Shown here in pieces: positions 1-13,200 of a stretch of DNA of 64,000 nt. The position numbers and the translations under genes are program-made. The DNA is from Manduca sexta. Lineage: Eukaryota; Arthropoda; Insecta; Lepidoptera; Sphingidae. The stretch is from positions 992,001 to 1,056,000 of the forward strand of contig NC_051142.1 of assembly GCF_014839805.1 (NCBI RefSeq), written 5' to 3'. A model generated the notes under the pieces. It saw nothing but the letters and a program-made list of their open reading frames with translations, did no database searches and was not told where the DNA came from. Position 1 is the first letter of the stretch; each line of letters starts with the position of its first letter.

Positions 1-118
1 AAGTCGGGCAACCCGTACTAGGCCAGCGCGGTGGCTTAAAGCCTAATCGCTCTCAGTAGTAGAGACCCATGTCCAGAAGTAGGACAGTATATAATACAAG
101 GCTAATATTATTATATTA
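1..118 (+). mobile_element. SINE family A, 3' fragment
   Basis: Diverged 3' half of the tRNA-headed SINE seen in full at 7550: CTAGGCCAGCGCGGTGG, then CTCTCAGTAGTAGAG, ending in ATT repeats. It is cut by the window edge. Confidence 0.8.
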
Positions 119-1198
119 TAAAAACAATGGTGGGAGACATTTTGTATTGTTAAAAAATACTTTAGATAACGTGTAAAAACAACTGATCTGCGGTCAGTGG
201 ATCTTACAGCTAGATTCAAGTAATGAATCTTAATAGCATTAAATTAATAACTAGTACAACGATGATATCTTCGACGAATCAATTTAATTTCACGGGACAT
301 AACCTATATACATAAATTTTATCCGTAACGTTTATGTTTCGCCTTGAATATTTAATCGCGACCATTAATCGACAGACGGTAATTAAAATCTCACTACGAG
401 GTCATTTTGTGATTTTATTTTCATAGCGAATTTGGGAAAACATGTTTTGATTTGAACATTACCGGGCGTAAATATTGATAAAAACAGGTTCAGTTCAAGC
501 ATTGTATTTAAATACTTTATTGTGATAATTTTAAGCGGGTATCAGACGAAGTTAATGTTTAACTGGCAATAAACAATTTACTTTGCTTATTGTTTGGGAA
601 GATAGCTAAGGGAAAGATATGATAGCAATCAAAAAATATCACCAGAAATTATAACTTAAATTTTGGCTAAAATTGTCTTGAAATAAAATTTACCATAAAA
701 AAATTATATTTGGAATAAGGAGCATAAAAATATTAGTAACATAAATTTACTTCTGCAATCTAATAAAATTCCATCTCATTTCAAACTAAAATTAACTTTC
801 ACTCGAAAGTATCGACGGATAAGATAAAACTAACTTAAGTAATCGGTTTAAAAGTACTTACGGACGTTCCGGTAATATATATGAGAAGTTTATACTCTAA
901 GTTTGTTGGTTTAATATCTTTCTTTGACGATATTCCCGGCTGAAGTGCTTCTTCGATTAATGTGTGCTAATATTACCTCTACATTAGATAAAACAATTTT
1001 CTTCTAGAACACTAACGCGAGTTAAATTTAATTTTAGCTCTCGAGAGTTGCCAGAGTGGCTGGGATGTCGTACATCATGTTATTACAATGTCGCGACACT
1101 TCCCGGAAATGACGTGTGTAAATATAATGCTATATTGCAAACAATATGAAATATTATGAAGGATTTCTATGTAAAATAAATAGAAACTTAAAAAAGGT
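119..1198. other. AT-rich intergenic sequence, nothing recognised
   Basis: I see no open frame of note, no RNA gene and no recognised repeat here. Confidence 0.4.
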
Positions 1199-1482
1199 CA
1201 TTGTGTTCAACTGAATTGAACTGTAATCCATTCAAACTGATTTTAGCATGGTGTCAATATTAATGCTTTTGGTTGTGTACGGAGCGGCGCCCATAATATA
1301 TAAACGCGAGTCTACTAAGTGCAAACCTGGATGTGATTAAAAATATTAGTCAAATAAGTAAAATTATTTGTTGTACAAGTGAATACATAGGTTATAACTG
1401 TGACGTTTTGGTTGCCCTTTTAGTTCAGAATTTTAACAAATAGTTTATATGGACGTTCGTGTCTATAGAATATACGTCAATG
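1199..1482 (+). repeat. Dispersed direct repeat R1, copy 1
   Basis: About 280 bp that recurs in the same orientation at 53268-53540. Shared blocks include AATCCATTCAAACTGA, ATATTAGTCAAATAAGTAAA and GACGTTCGTGTCTATAGAAT. Identity is high but has small indels. No coding capacity or terminal repeats were seen, so the class is unknown. Confidence 0.75.
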
Positions 1483-1820
1483 TTTTTAATACTTTTATCA
1501 AAAATATCTATCGTAGTTATCAGAATGAAATTTTAAAACTCACCCCAAAAATAAATGTTCTCTTTTAAAATCTAGTTTGAAATCGAGAACTCGATGCATT
1601 AGTACGCGGACGTAAGAAAGATAGAGAGATATATCCACTACGTGCCCACTCTTGTTTATTGCAAAACTTGATATGATTTACTACTACATTTTTCTGCATA
1701 TTTCGACGCTGTTATCTCACAGAGTCTCTTTTCATATATAAGAACAATATAAAAACCTGTACGTACCTTATTAATATAATAATTACTACGCGATCTCTGA
1801 TATAAAATATAAGAATTACT

Positions 1821-2067
1821 CAGGGGCGCCGGGAGAGGGGTGCAAGTAGATGCACCCCCTACCCAGAAATAAATTACAAAAATAATGTCACTGAATAAAT
1901 CTGCAACAGTGGCAACTATCGACCACAGAGATTTTTAATGATAAAAACATTTTCAAAAACCCGTGCGATTTATATTTGAAAAAAAAAACTTTATGATATG
2001 ATGTATTATAGTGCGTAGGTGCAGAATGCAGATGCACCTCCCTAAAACTACCTTGGCGGCGCCCATG
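1821..2067. mobile_element. hAT-like MITE with 8-bp target duplication
   Basis: The terminal inverted repeats are CAGGGGCGCC (left) and the complement of CATGGGCGCC (right), 9 of 10 identical. The flanks are GAATTACT (1813-1820) and GATTTACT (2068-2075), which agree at 7 of 8 bases, as expected for a hAT 8-bp duplication. The 247-bp interior is non-coding. Class assignment rests on termini and duplication length only. Confidence 0.65.
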
Positions 2068-2082
2068 GATTTACTATATATA

Positions 2083-2400
2083 TAATGAGCAAGGTGACGT
2101 GGTCAGTCGTGCGAAAAAAGAACGAAAAGGGCGCGAAACTCAACCGGCTGGCCAGCGGACCACTGCGTTAGCGATACACTTTTGCATGCATTTTGCTTAG
2201 GATCGGACGGACGTTCACAATCGTTGCATTTCGCTAGCTATATTTTTATGTTGTTGCACTCTTGCTTATTTGTTAATTAATCTGATTAAAATTGTTGTCC
2301 TTTATAATATAGTTAATGAGTTAAGGTTTTGTTATAAGTACTAAATATTATTTTAGCTTTGAGTTAAACAAATAATAAAAACGTTAAATATATATATATA
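2083..2400 (+). repeat. Left long terminal inverted repeat of the 4.75-kb segment
   Basis: Begins TAATGAGCAAGGTGACGTGG. The sequence can be followed inward for about 320 bp against the inverted right copy, with identity falling off near 2400. Confidence 0.7.
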
Positions 2401-2794
2401 TAAAATGAACCAACGTAATAAAGACGGACCTCGTAACAATCTCACTACCCACCACTAATATTCCCTTTAAGTTACTCCGAAAGTTTCCCTAATTAGTTCT
2501 AGTCCACATACATCATACCCACTCCACCTTTGTCGTCCTGACAGGATAATGAAGTTTCAAATAAAGTTTGGTTAAATTAGTTTTATAACTCAACTTTAAA
2601 CCCTTTTATCTTTTTGATTAAGGTTTTAAATCGTCTGTTAGCAAACCGCAATTACTCATAAACAGTAGCAGCAACGATAATTGAAACAAAACTTTTACGT
2701 TTATTTTTAATGCAAGTAAAAATATAACAAAAAAAGATGTAATTATAATACAAATATATCTATATATATTTTGGACGAATATGCCATAAAGGGA

Positions 2795-3040
2795 GCAACA
2801 CCATACAGTACTTTGAATGGCAGAGTAGATACTGCGTGGCTTCACTGCGCTCGGCATTCTAGGACATAATATGTTTAATTTCATAATGCCCAGTAATAAC
2901 GTGGACTACAATTTCTTTCAAAACGGAATACAATAGTACATACGCACTGTTGCTTGGCAGTAGAAATAGACATTAAGGTGATTACTGCCCAAAAGGACTC
3001 TTACATAAGAAAGATCCACCAAAGTCCACCAGTATCCACT
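2795..3040 (-). repeat. Repeat family B, diverged copy
   Basis: Shows the family signatures seen at 39136-39480: AGTACTTTGAATGGCAGAG, CACTGCGCTCGGCAT and GCAGTAGAAATAGACATT. It is decayed and non-coding. Confidence 0.55.
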
Positions 3041-6000
3041 ATTCACTTTTTATCTGCTCTACCCATATATAGACATAAGATGTACATATAAGTAACATTA
3101 CACTGTTCCTAATCGTTAATGTCTCATCTTTTCCCATTGACTCCTGAACCGAGGTTCGTAACCCGTTAGCGGGTTGCCTTCAGCATGGTCGCTTAATTTT
3201 CAAGGGTTGCGGGTGCCTACTGCCTATAGCGCTCACTCAAAAGTAAGGTGTGTTTGTATAAGACGGCCCTTGTCAGGCTAAAAACGAGTCATGTCAAAAA
3301 AAAATGCACTGACTAAAATATTCTTGAAACTAAATTGTGCTAGAATTTAGTTGCTTAACAGTATAAATAAACAATGTATAACCTATCTAGAGATACTTTC
3401 ACATACAGGAGACCGGCTAACTAATTTTATTACTTACTTCGATCCAAAATTATCGTTTTTTGAAAATTGCGTTTACGTTCCACTTTAGTTCCCCTTTCGG
3501 AGATAAAGGTGTGAGCGTTTATTAGCTTTACATTTTTGCGTAAGTTTTACTGAGAAAATCTCCTCTGACCTGAAGATTTTTAGTAACAATAACAAATTTA
3601 GAGATTTTTTAATATGGTTTTATAGACGCATTATTGTACACATACGCATTTTTTCTCAGATTAATACCAAAGTGAAGCAGAACAAAGCTATCATATTCCG
3701 AAAGAGTTTCACTCCACAATGATATGAAGCAAGCGTGTAATGGAACGTTTTCGACCTGTCGGGCGCCACTTCGATGAATCCATGAGCGAAATTGGAACTT
3801 AATTCTTACATTATCGACACTTATGTATAAAGACATAATGTTAGAATACCTACGCGCCATATTAAACCTTGATTCATTGCCCGTAAGACACTTTCTGTTA
3901 CCAGTTTGTTATGCAACACATGGGAATCGTACAATACTAATATGTCCTAATTATTTTATTAATGCACCCAATATCTTTATATGTCTACCATAGTAATATT
4001 GTAAATACGAAAGTTTAGGATGAGGTTTGGGTGTTTGTTAAACAACGCGTAAAATTACTTTACGGATCTGAGTGAAATTTGCACACAGAAAAACTATATC
4101 TCAGATAAACGGATAGACTAATCTAAAAAATACACAGCGAGACCGGTATTTCTAAAAAAGCGCTTCAAGTGGACCTCTATAGCAGCATAAATTTCTACTT
4201 TACCAGAATTGGGCAGTTTAGATATCGCGACAGTCATTAATGTCAGCGCAAACTGTTTAAGAGATATATCGGTCTATTAACTTTTGAAGCCCTTTTTCAA
4301 TGTTTCACTTTACCAAATTGCTGTAATAAAAGTTTGCTTCAAGTTTGATATGTTTTACGGAGGTAGATTGTTAGTAAACAAAGAAACTTCTAAATTGCTT
4401 ATCTATATTATGAAAGTTGGTCGACTGGGGAACGAAGATTTAACGGAGAATTGTCTCGATTGCAAAGCAATTAGGATGTGAAGTTATTATTTCTGTAATG
4501 AGTTCTTATGTTTACCCGAATTTTAGACCTAATCCGACTCGTTACCACGAAGGCTGCAAGTCTTCGATATGTCGGTCAATGACTGAGCGAGTTCTAAGGT
4601 AACAAACATAAAAAAAATACACGTGGAATTGATAACCTCCTCCTTTTTTGAAGTCGGTTAAAAACCGCGATAAAATCCGCAAAATTGTTTTAATTTATTT
4701 TTTCTGTTTAATTTTTTGATAATTAAGCAGTTGGCTTTATTGCAATTTTGTGTTGAATATTTAGATTGGATTGCGTTATGACTGCAGCACCTTACATACG
4801 AAAAATATAACTTTACAGTTCTTATTTTTGCGTTAGAAATCTCGACGTTAAATAACGTAATTACGAAAATAAGTCAGAGATTTTAGAAAGCGTAAAATAA
4901 ATTGACACTGCTCGTTCAAAACATATTTTTTACATTCATTTTCGGGAGAATGTTGACTGTCTCCTATTTTAAATTGAGACAAACAGATAAAAAATATGGT
5001 AACGTCTTTCGCCCCTCTCTTATAAATTTAGCAAAAACCGCTGAACATAAACTTTTCTCCTATATTATTAAAAATAAATACTGAAGTACAATCAGAAAGT
5101 GAATTATAATATTAATTCTACTACCTATTATATTAGTATATTATTATGTTAAGTATAAATTAATATAATGAAATAACTAGGGTTACAAAAATATGTGAGC
5201 TTAACATTTCTTACATTTTTCGCTAAACTGTCTCGTAAAAATATCCTGTGCACTCCTCGTAAAAATAAAATAAAGTCTATAAAAACGGGAAAATACGGGA
5301 CGACGAGATCGGCTTTGATTGACCCACGGCTTATGCGGGTTCTACAATATCCTTTAAACCGATGTACTATAAACTGTTACGCTTGATTTGCTATGATGCT
5401 CATATGGTATCCCTTTTACGGAATAAATAAATATTTTATATTAGCTTATTTCACCACTAAGCAACTTGTTTTTACATTTAAACTTTTACAAGTTTCAATA
5501 AATTTTATAGAAATTTTAAATCGAACTATGGATTCTACAATAACAATTTTAATGAAAAATAAATTCGTGAACTAATAAAAAATATTTTAATTTTAAAAAC
5601 CATAGATCAAGCGATAAAGTTTCTTCATTCCAAATTTAAAATGTCTTATCTGTATTAGTGGTGTTTTATTAAAAATATCTTAAAAAGGGAATTCAATTTA
5701 AAGCATTAAATTTATAACAGTCACCAACACATGAATTAGAATTATTCACAAGTATGAAACTGGGTAACAAAAATTTCAACTTACATGCGGATCCTCAGTC
5801 ATGAAATATTCAATTTAACATGGCGCAGGTGTTACCTTTAACGCGTCGGTAATTTTAGTCCTTTTTCTAATCCACGTTAGGTCTATATACTTTTATGTGC
5901 CTATTTTTAATGTTCCTCATATTATGGCAGCAGTAGCATCAGTAGTCTAGCCAATTCATTCGTTCATATTTATTATTATTCAAAAATCGAATAATACAAA

Positions 6001-6504
6001 AATGAAGCCGTTTCAAAATTAGAACGCACTAGTTAATTTTTTTTTTAAATAATTATCTATTGAAACACTTGGATTACCTGTAGGCAGCTCTCACGCCCTG
6101 CTACTGAAAGCTAGAGTTATTATATTTTTAAACGTTATTTCTTTATTAAAAATTTGGTTCTCTAAACATCTGTGACCAGCAAGCAACACATGTTAATTTT
6201 TACTGTAAATGAAAAATGTTTACTGTATTTTGCGACAGATTACATTTCTCCCTGAGGGCACGAAAATATCAAAGACGTTGTATAGCACGTGTTCACTCCA
6301 ATTTAATATTTGACGCAACATTCTTTCTTAAAACATTTTTATTTTAGTATAAAATCTTTTTACTTTCTAAAACTTCGTTAACAGGCCGTTATGAAAATTT
6401 GTTCACGATGCAAAAACGAGACAAATATTTGTATTCGAAGTTTAACTTTTTTCGCAGTAAAACATTTCTGCACAAAATATACAGCTAATACCTACCTATG
6501 TGCC
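3041..6504. other. Interior of the long-inverted-repeat segment, no gene seen
   Basis: AT-rich. The only frames are under 90 codons and without recognisable motifs. About 4000-4190 resembles decayed Helitron-like sequence (CGAAAGTTTAGGATGAGG). 4560-4670 carries a common lepidopteran repeat end. Confidence 0.4.
4560..4670 (+). repeat. Common lepidopteran repeat tail
   Basis: Contains TAACCTCCTCCTTTTTTGAA followed by GTCGGTTAAAAA, a string I know to be very frequent in moth and butterfly genomes as the end of interspersed elements. No element body could be delimited. Confidence 0.5.
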
Positions 6505-6832
6505 TATTTTTATTATATATTTGGCATTTTTAACATTTGTTTGTTTGACAATTAACTCAAAACTAAAATAATATTTAGTACTTGTAACAAAAACTTAACT
6601 TATTACTAAAAGACAACAATATTAATCAAATTAGTTAACACATAAGCAGAGGAGCAAGAATAAAAATATAGCTAGCGAAATGCGAAGATTGTGAACGTCT
6701 CTCCGATCCTAAGCAAAATGCAAGCGAATGTGTATCGTCAACGCAGTGGTCCGCTGGCCAGCCGCATCAGTTTCGCACCCTTTTTTCTTTCTGCCTTTTT
6801 TTCGCACGACTGTCCACGTCACGTTGCTCATT
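6505..6832 (-). repeat. Right long terminal inverted repeat of the 4.75-kb segment
   Basis: Reverse complement begins TAATGAGCAACGTGACGTGG and matches the left repeat. It carries several small indels, such as expanded A and T runs. Confidence 0.7.
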
Positions 6833-7232
6833 ATATTATACATTTTGAGGTAAAATTTAAAAAGAAATAAAATGAATATAATATATTAATATATTTTATA
6901 TAACGCATAAAATTCTATGAAAGGGTACTATTAAAAACCCCAAAATATTCTACAACAAATGTAAATTTTGATCGTAATATAGTTTATGACAACGTTTCCA
7001 GATAGTAAACTTACATTAAGTCACACAAAGGGAGCCCCAGCCTGAGGTTGATCTTTATTAGCTCGCCTTAGTTTATTAGCTCCAATAAACTCCCAACAGC
7101 GCAACCAAGCCGTTCCAACACCTAATATATTTTTAATTGACACTAAAATAGCCTATATACTAACAAAACAATCCAATTGGACAATCATAAATAACACTGA
7201 ATTATTGTTCCCAGACACCGAATAATCTGGAC
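6833..7232. other. Sequence upstream of the arrestin start codon
   Basis: No clear promoter is visible. The most useful sign is a candidate 3' splice site (TTGTTCCCAG, ending 7214), which suggests that transcription starts in a non-coding exon farther upstream, possibly outside the window. Confidence 0.35.
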
Positions 7233-7264
7233 ATGACGAGTGACAACGCGCTCAATTCTCAACG
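7233..7264 (+). CDS. Arrestin coding exon 1 (start codon)
   Basis: Encodes MTSDNALNSQ plus two bases of Arg 11, then a consensus donor (CG|GTAAGT). Joined to exon 2 it restores the Arg before VFKKSSPN, which is what arrestins carry here. ATG 7233 is the first ATG in the exon and has G at -3. A plausible acceptor (TTGTTCCCAG, ending 7214) lies just upstream, so the exon probably runs 7215-7264 with 18 nt of 5' UTR and a further non-coding exon upstream. That first exon and the promoter were not identified. Confidence 0.82.
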
Positions 7265-10200
7265 GTAAGTGTACAAAATTAAGATCCATTTTTCCGAATC
7301 AATTTATGACCAATTTCTACGATTAATTTCGGAATGGCGGGACGCTCTAAGTACAATTGTATAGCGTCAAATTGAGGCCATTTTATGGCGGTATGACGCG
7401 AACACCAAACGAGATCGTGATGAGTAAATCTCTGACGATATAAAGCTAAATGGATTAACGCAAGACATTTTCTTTCAGTAGAGTGTCATTATAGTCAAAA
7501 ATAAATTTGTTTTATTGACATACAAATTTTATTTGCATTTTCCGAAATAAAAAAAAAGTGGCGATAGCCTAGTAGGGTGTGGAACGGTCTGCCAAGACGA
7601 ATGTCCGCAGGTTCATATCCCAAGGGCACACACCTCTGACTTTTCTAAAAAATCACGTGTGTATTCTTTGTGAATTTATCGTTCGCTTTAACGGTGAAGG
7701 AAAACATCGTGAGGAAACCTGCACATCCGAGAAGTTCTCTATAGGAATTTCGAAGGTGTGTGAAGTCTACCAATCCGCACTAGGCCAGCGTGGTGGACTA
7801 AGGCCTAATCCCTCTCAGTAGTAGAGGAGGCCCGTGCTCAGCAGTGGGCAAGTATTATAATACAGGGCTGATATTATTATTATTATTTCCGAAATATAAA
7901 TTATTTGATCAAGAAACGACAGAATCGTTTTAGATTTAATGTTAATTTATCTTAAGTGTAATATGGCCATTCTCATAATTTCCGACCCGAGTAATCCTAC
8001 TGCGGGATCTGAGCTTATACTCTCGATAGTATTTATTATCCTGTAATAACAATCGGATTACACGAACCGAAAATGGAATTTGGGACAGTTAACTAAGCTA
8101 CTCTAATAATTAACGTAGTTTAACAAAACTAATATCATCTACGAAGCCAAATAGTTTAAGCATATTCTCTTGAAAAATATACGCACCTTAAATAATGTAT
8201 AATTGATAGATGAAGTCTGCCAAACCGCACTTGGCCGGAATGGTGGACTAAGACCTAAACCCTCTCAGTAGTACAGAAGCCCCCGCTCCATAGTGGGACA
8301 GTGTATAATACAGAGCTAGTAATATAATACATTTTCAAAAACACAGGGTGTTCAAAAAATCGTCGCCCAACAACAAGCTCACCCTGTATTTGGCGTCACG
8401 TGACCTCATAGTAGAAAATGGCGTCATTGACAGCATCCAGGGTGTGCTGCATGCTGAGCCGGAATGTTTGGAGAGCACCAAGAAATTATATGGACAAGTC
8501 ACATTGACATTTCGGTAAGATTTTTTCTATATACATTAATGTCGAGACTACCAAACCTCTCGCACGAGTACCAACCAGTATCATCAATCAATCTTTGAAT
8601 TGCAAAGCACTGCGTAGGGTTCTATGCCCGTCACTCTGAGACATTTGTGTTATGTCTTATAATGCCAACAAATTGCACTGGTTATAATATCCTTCCAACC
8701 AAAACAAAACAGTGGTGGGACGAGGTTGCTTGGTGGTGAAATAGACATTGCAGTAGTACTTTCCCAGATGGACTTTTGCAACAAGACAATAAAGACTTGC
8801 TACCTTGTATTTTTGATGATAGAGTGGGGATTGAAAACCCTTCGTGTGAATTTCTTGGACACGTTTTACCTCGCCGGTGCGAGACACTTATGTAAAATTT
8901 ACATCATGCCACAGGTCCCTATTATTTAACTCAATTATTCATTCATCCTCTCTATTCATTAAACTTAAACATTAAATTAGATCACGAACGACAGTTTTTA
9001 CAGCACTTTTATTAAAAAAATACTTTCGAATTATTTTCCCCGACTATGTTTTAAAGCGGCCTCATTTCCGGAAGAATCCCTTAATCCTCGGATACAAAAC
9101 ATTTCTCGTAAATCTAAGACATTTAGGTACTTCGTTGTCCAATCTCTTTTATTACCATACTTTATATTAAAGTTGTAATAAACGTTAACCCCTTTTTATA
9201 AGGTCTTTTTTACAACAGAATGTTAAAAGGACATAACCTATATTTTTCTAAAAAAAATGTTACGTCTAGAGGGATTATTGTACTAAAATTTTTCCACGTT
9301 TGCGTTAAAAGTGCAGGCGAAAATTTATAAATTTCCCAGCATTAGTTAGGAGTCATAATCAGCGCCGGCGCTATAAATACCATTTAATCTGATTCACACG
9401 ATTATGGTAATGCGCAGACGCGTTGTTTTGGTCATCTACCTACGTACCAACAATATCATGTCAACTGCTGAAACTCTAGTTTATACCTTCTCGAACACTA
9501 CAGTAAGAATAAAAATGCTAATTAATTCACACATTAACATACCAGCAAAGAAAGAGTCTTAATCGAAACTCCATAAAGTACCAAATTAATTGTTAAAAAA
9601 TACTTACTATTAACGTTGATCTGTCTATATTTTGTATTGAAGTACACGTAGAATTTAAAAAACTATACGTCTTCGGAGAACTTTGTCTCCAATGGCTTTG
9701 TAAAACATTTCCTGTTAACCACAATAATCGGATTACTTCCAAATTGGGTGAAATCAAGAAAACATCCAATGTTTCGAACCACAGCTCTAATGCGGCGGGG
9801 CGAAATGGTTCACGACCGTGACCTCTTAATTAAATCCGCCTCAATTTATATTAATTTAGCGGTCGGATAACGTTTTATATTGCCTAATGGAGTTTGTGCT
9901 TTGCTGACATCATCTTATATAATTCAAACAGCGCCACCCGGAGTAGCTAATTAAAATGAATCACGAAAACCTTTCGTGTTTGGAAGTAGACACTTGCAAA
10001 TTTTGCGAATTGATTAGTGTTGAAGAATTTGTCTTATGAATTAATTATGACAAAATATATGCTTAATTTAATACTTCATGAAATATTTTTGTCCATTCGA
10101 TATTTTACAAGGCATTGAATAGTACACAAAAGCATAGGATAGTAAATTTCCAAAACGCTTATTGCATTATGTATTTTTGAGTATTAAATAATAAAAAAAA

Positions 10201-13200
10201 TGTTCAATGCCAAAAGAGTAATTAATGGGATTAAATATCTTTATATACTTATGACATAGGTACGGTCGTGAAGATGAAGAGGTGATGGGACTGAAGTTCT
10301 GCAACGAGGCCATCATGAGCCTCGCTCAAGTGTGGCCCATTCACTGCAACCACGATCGGGAGCCCAACTCACCACTACAGGTAAGATTATTGTAGTTTAT
10401 GTAATGTTTTTTTTTTTTGTATATTTAAGTAGGTTTTAGTAGATTCAAATATTTGATTTGATGATTATAGATTTAATTTTGTATATGACCTCTATACATA
10501 TTGTTATGCTTGTATCTGATATTGATATATTATAATGAATAACTTAGTGAGATTATTTTATAAATGAATAGTCTAAATAACAATTTAAAATGTAGTATTA
10601 AAATATTCAATCATGTAAAATATTTAAAATATTGCCTCAAAAAATAAATCTCATTTTTACCTTAAATTTTGGATTACTTTCAACAAAATTTTTTTACAAA
10701 CAACTCCTTTATGGATAAAAATAATAAGTATTTTTATTACGTGCTAATAACTATTTTTATTACGTGCTATTTTAATAATAAGTATTTTTATTATGTGCTA
10801 ATGACTAGAACTACTACTCCTACTGGATATTCTTTCATTAGTTACATCTTATACTTTACTTCCTAGGATCATACATTTACACGAGTAGAGTTGCAACCAA
10901 AGCTAGCAACACTTCCACGACTTCTTACTTACCATTTAAATTGGAATCTTTTTCACACAGGATGCGTTAATAAAGCGATTGGGTGCCAACGCATTTCCAT
11001 TCCATCTAGAGCTGACACCATTGGCACCTCCGAGTGTGCAGCTGGTTCCAGCGAAGCAGTACCACGGCGCTCCCATCGGCACTTCATATGATGTCCGAGC
11101 TTACATAGGTAAGTCATCAAACTACAAGTCCAAACAACTACTCCCCTTCCTTATTTCTGTTCCTTTCATTTACAGATGCGCATTATTCTTCTAGATTTAT
11201 TTAATGGGCGGCGGTAATTGCTTTACATCTGAGATAATGTTGCTGATTTTCTAACATATTTTAAAATGCCTTAAAGCCTAGCGAAAGCTACGAGCAAAAG
11301 CTGATGAAACTAATAGTATAAATAAAACATTTTAATTTTAATGACTAAAAATATACTATATGACATTCAACATCCTCAGAAAAATAAGGTAGCTAAATAG
11401 CCTACATTTACAAAACACCAAAGCGACACAATATTTCAATAAAGCCAGCCAACAAAGGGTTAATGACAGCCATTTTCTGTATGGGCGAAATGAAGTCTTT
11501 TTGTCATCCTAATGGAAGATGGGGAGCAAATTGCTGAACATTACAGTCTTAGATTCAGTCGGGCGTTAGATCGCACTTGAATGTAAATCACGAGCTATTT
11601 GGTCACTAGGTTTTGGGATTACTACATGAGGTTAATAGCTCAGTTCGGGATGAGGCTTCTACTCGCAATTTTCGCCTTTCCATTTCTATTTATAGAGTTA
11701 TTTTTTCTTTGAATTTGTAGTTATATTGTTTTCTTCAACTACACAATAAATCTCTTGTATATGATCAAGATACCAGAAACGACATGAGACATAAGAATAT
11801 TTGTTTTAGGGCAATCGATGAACTCCATTAATTGATAAAAATTAAGGATAAATATCGAGACCAAATTTCATAAATGTAGATTAAATATAATACTCTTCAC
11901 AATTTTGGAATTCAATTACTTGTAAAACCTCGACAACTAATTCCTTCTCATTATTTGAATTACTGCCCGCATTACAATCCACCTCAGTATGAAAACAAGT
12001 TTCGTGTTAATTCACCTAATCTGTAAGTAGGCGTATGAGGTAAAACAAACACGTATGTTTGCCAACTTCCCTTTGAAGGCCTCCTGAATGGAACTCAATT
12101 AGAGCCTTATTTCAATGTACTACATGCGCGCGAATATTTATTACGTTACAAAGTTTTCCAATTAGTGTAACATAAATACTTTTCTTTTCACTATTATGTT
12201 GTTAGGCTATTAATCTATCTAGGTCTTAGATATAGTCGCTTATGTATTCCCTTTATAGTCTTTTATTTCTCATTAAAGATTGCTTGTGACTTAAATAAAT
12301 CAAATAAAAAACATATAAATAAACAATCATTATAAACATCTTCATTAAACATTACAAAATTCTTCCTGGACTTGTGCAATGCAAACTTATATGAAACAGA
12401 ACGTTTCCTTGGAAATTCACGAATTGCAAAACATACTCCAGTAACCGTTGATTAAACTGTTTAGAACTGTCACAGAATCTAATTTATATCGACAGAAGAC
12501 AGCAAAATTTATAGCTTAGCTAAAATTACTTTTTCAATATGCATGTCTTTAATATGTCTAAAATTCGCAACTCATGCATCGTCAATTCTGTTCACATCTT
12601 AAAGTAACACTTTTTTACTTCTTATAGATGGAATCAGCTGCTTCTAATAGGCGACCTTTGGTTTGAAAATCAGTACTTTAATAATGCTTAGACTGTACTG
12701 CAGTAATGAGGGTTTTCATTTTTGGCACAATATTATACATGTGTTACATTTTAATGCTTAATAGTTAGTTATAAAAGCTTTTTTTCCATCTCAACGGGAA
12801 ACATAAGTAAATCCATCACGAATATCAATACAATTTCAACAAAGACTGTATTATCTTTGCTTTCTCTATCATTCCTTTCACGTTTATTGAAATTTCTATC
12901 CACATGTAGAATATACTCCAGCTCGCTAACTCGTCTAATTAGTATCAGATTAGTGTTAACATTTACGCTTGGTTTTATCCGGTTTCGTGCAAGTATTTGC
13001 CCCACTCGACTTAAGATCTAATCTTTATCGAGTTTGTGATTCTCGGAAATCTCGTATACGACCGTCGTAATACGTTTAATTAGAATTGATTACCGTCGTT
13101 TGTATCATTAGTGATTGCAATTTGCGCGTACTGGTGTTTCTAGGTTTTGAATTCAAGATGGAGAGAATATTATTATCTTAATTATTAGTAATCGATTGCT

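Larger units (their letters stand above)
2083..6832. mobile_element. About 4.75-kb segment bounded by long (about 320 bp) inverted repeats
   Basis: 2083 to about 2400 and about 6505-6832 are inverted copies of each other, roughly 85 percent identical by eye. Matches include TAATGAGCAA, GGCTGGCCAGCGGACCACTG, TGCATTTTGCTTAGGATCGG and GCATTTCGCTAGCTATATTT. The interior has other repeats (about 2795-3040, 4560-4670) and only short chance frames, with no transposase seen. It may be a large foldback or non-autonomous DNA transposon, or two separate inverted copies of one repeat. No clear target duplication was found. Confidence 0.6.

Noticed and set aside
855..880. Possible upstream arrestin exon ending CGTTCCG|GTAAT
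   Set aside because: The frame before it does not resemble any arrestin strand. Exon 2 at 8347-8514 supplies that region with a clear match.
7579..7821. 80-codon open frame
   Set aside because: It lies wholly within a SINE A copy and is explained by it.
10891..11091. 66-codon frame overlapping exon 4
   Set aside because: It is a different frame from the arrestin exon and has no motif.
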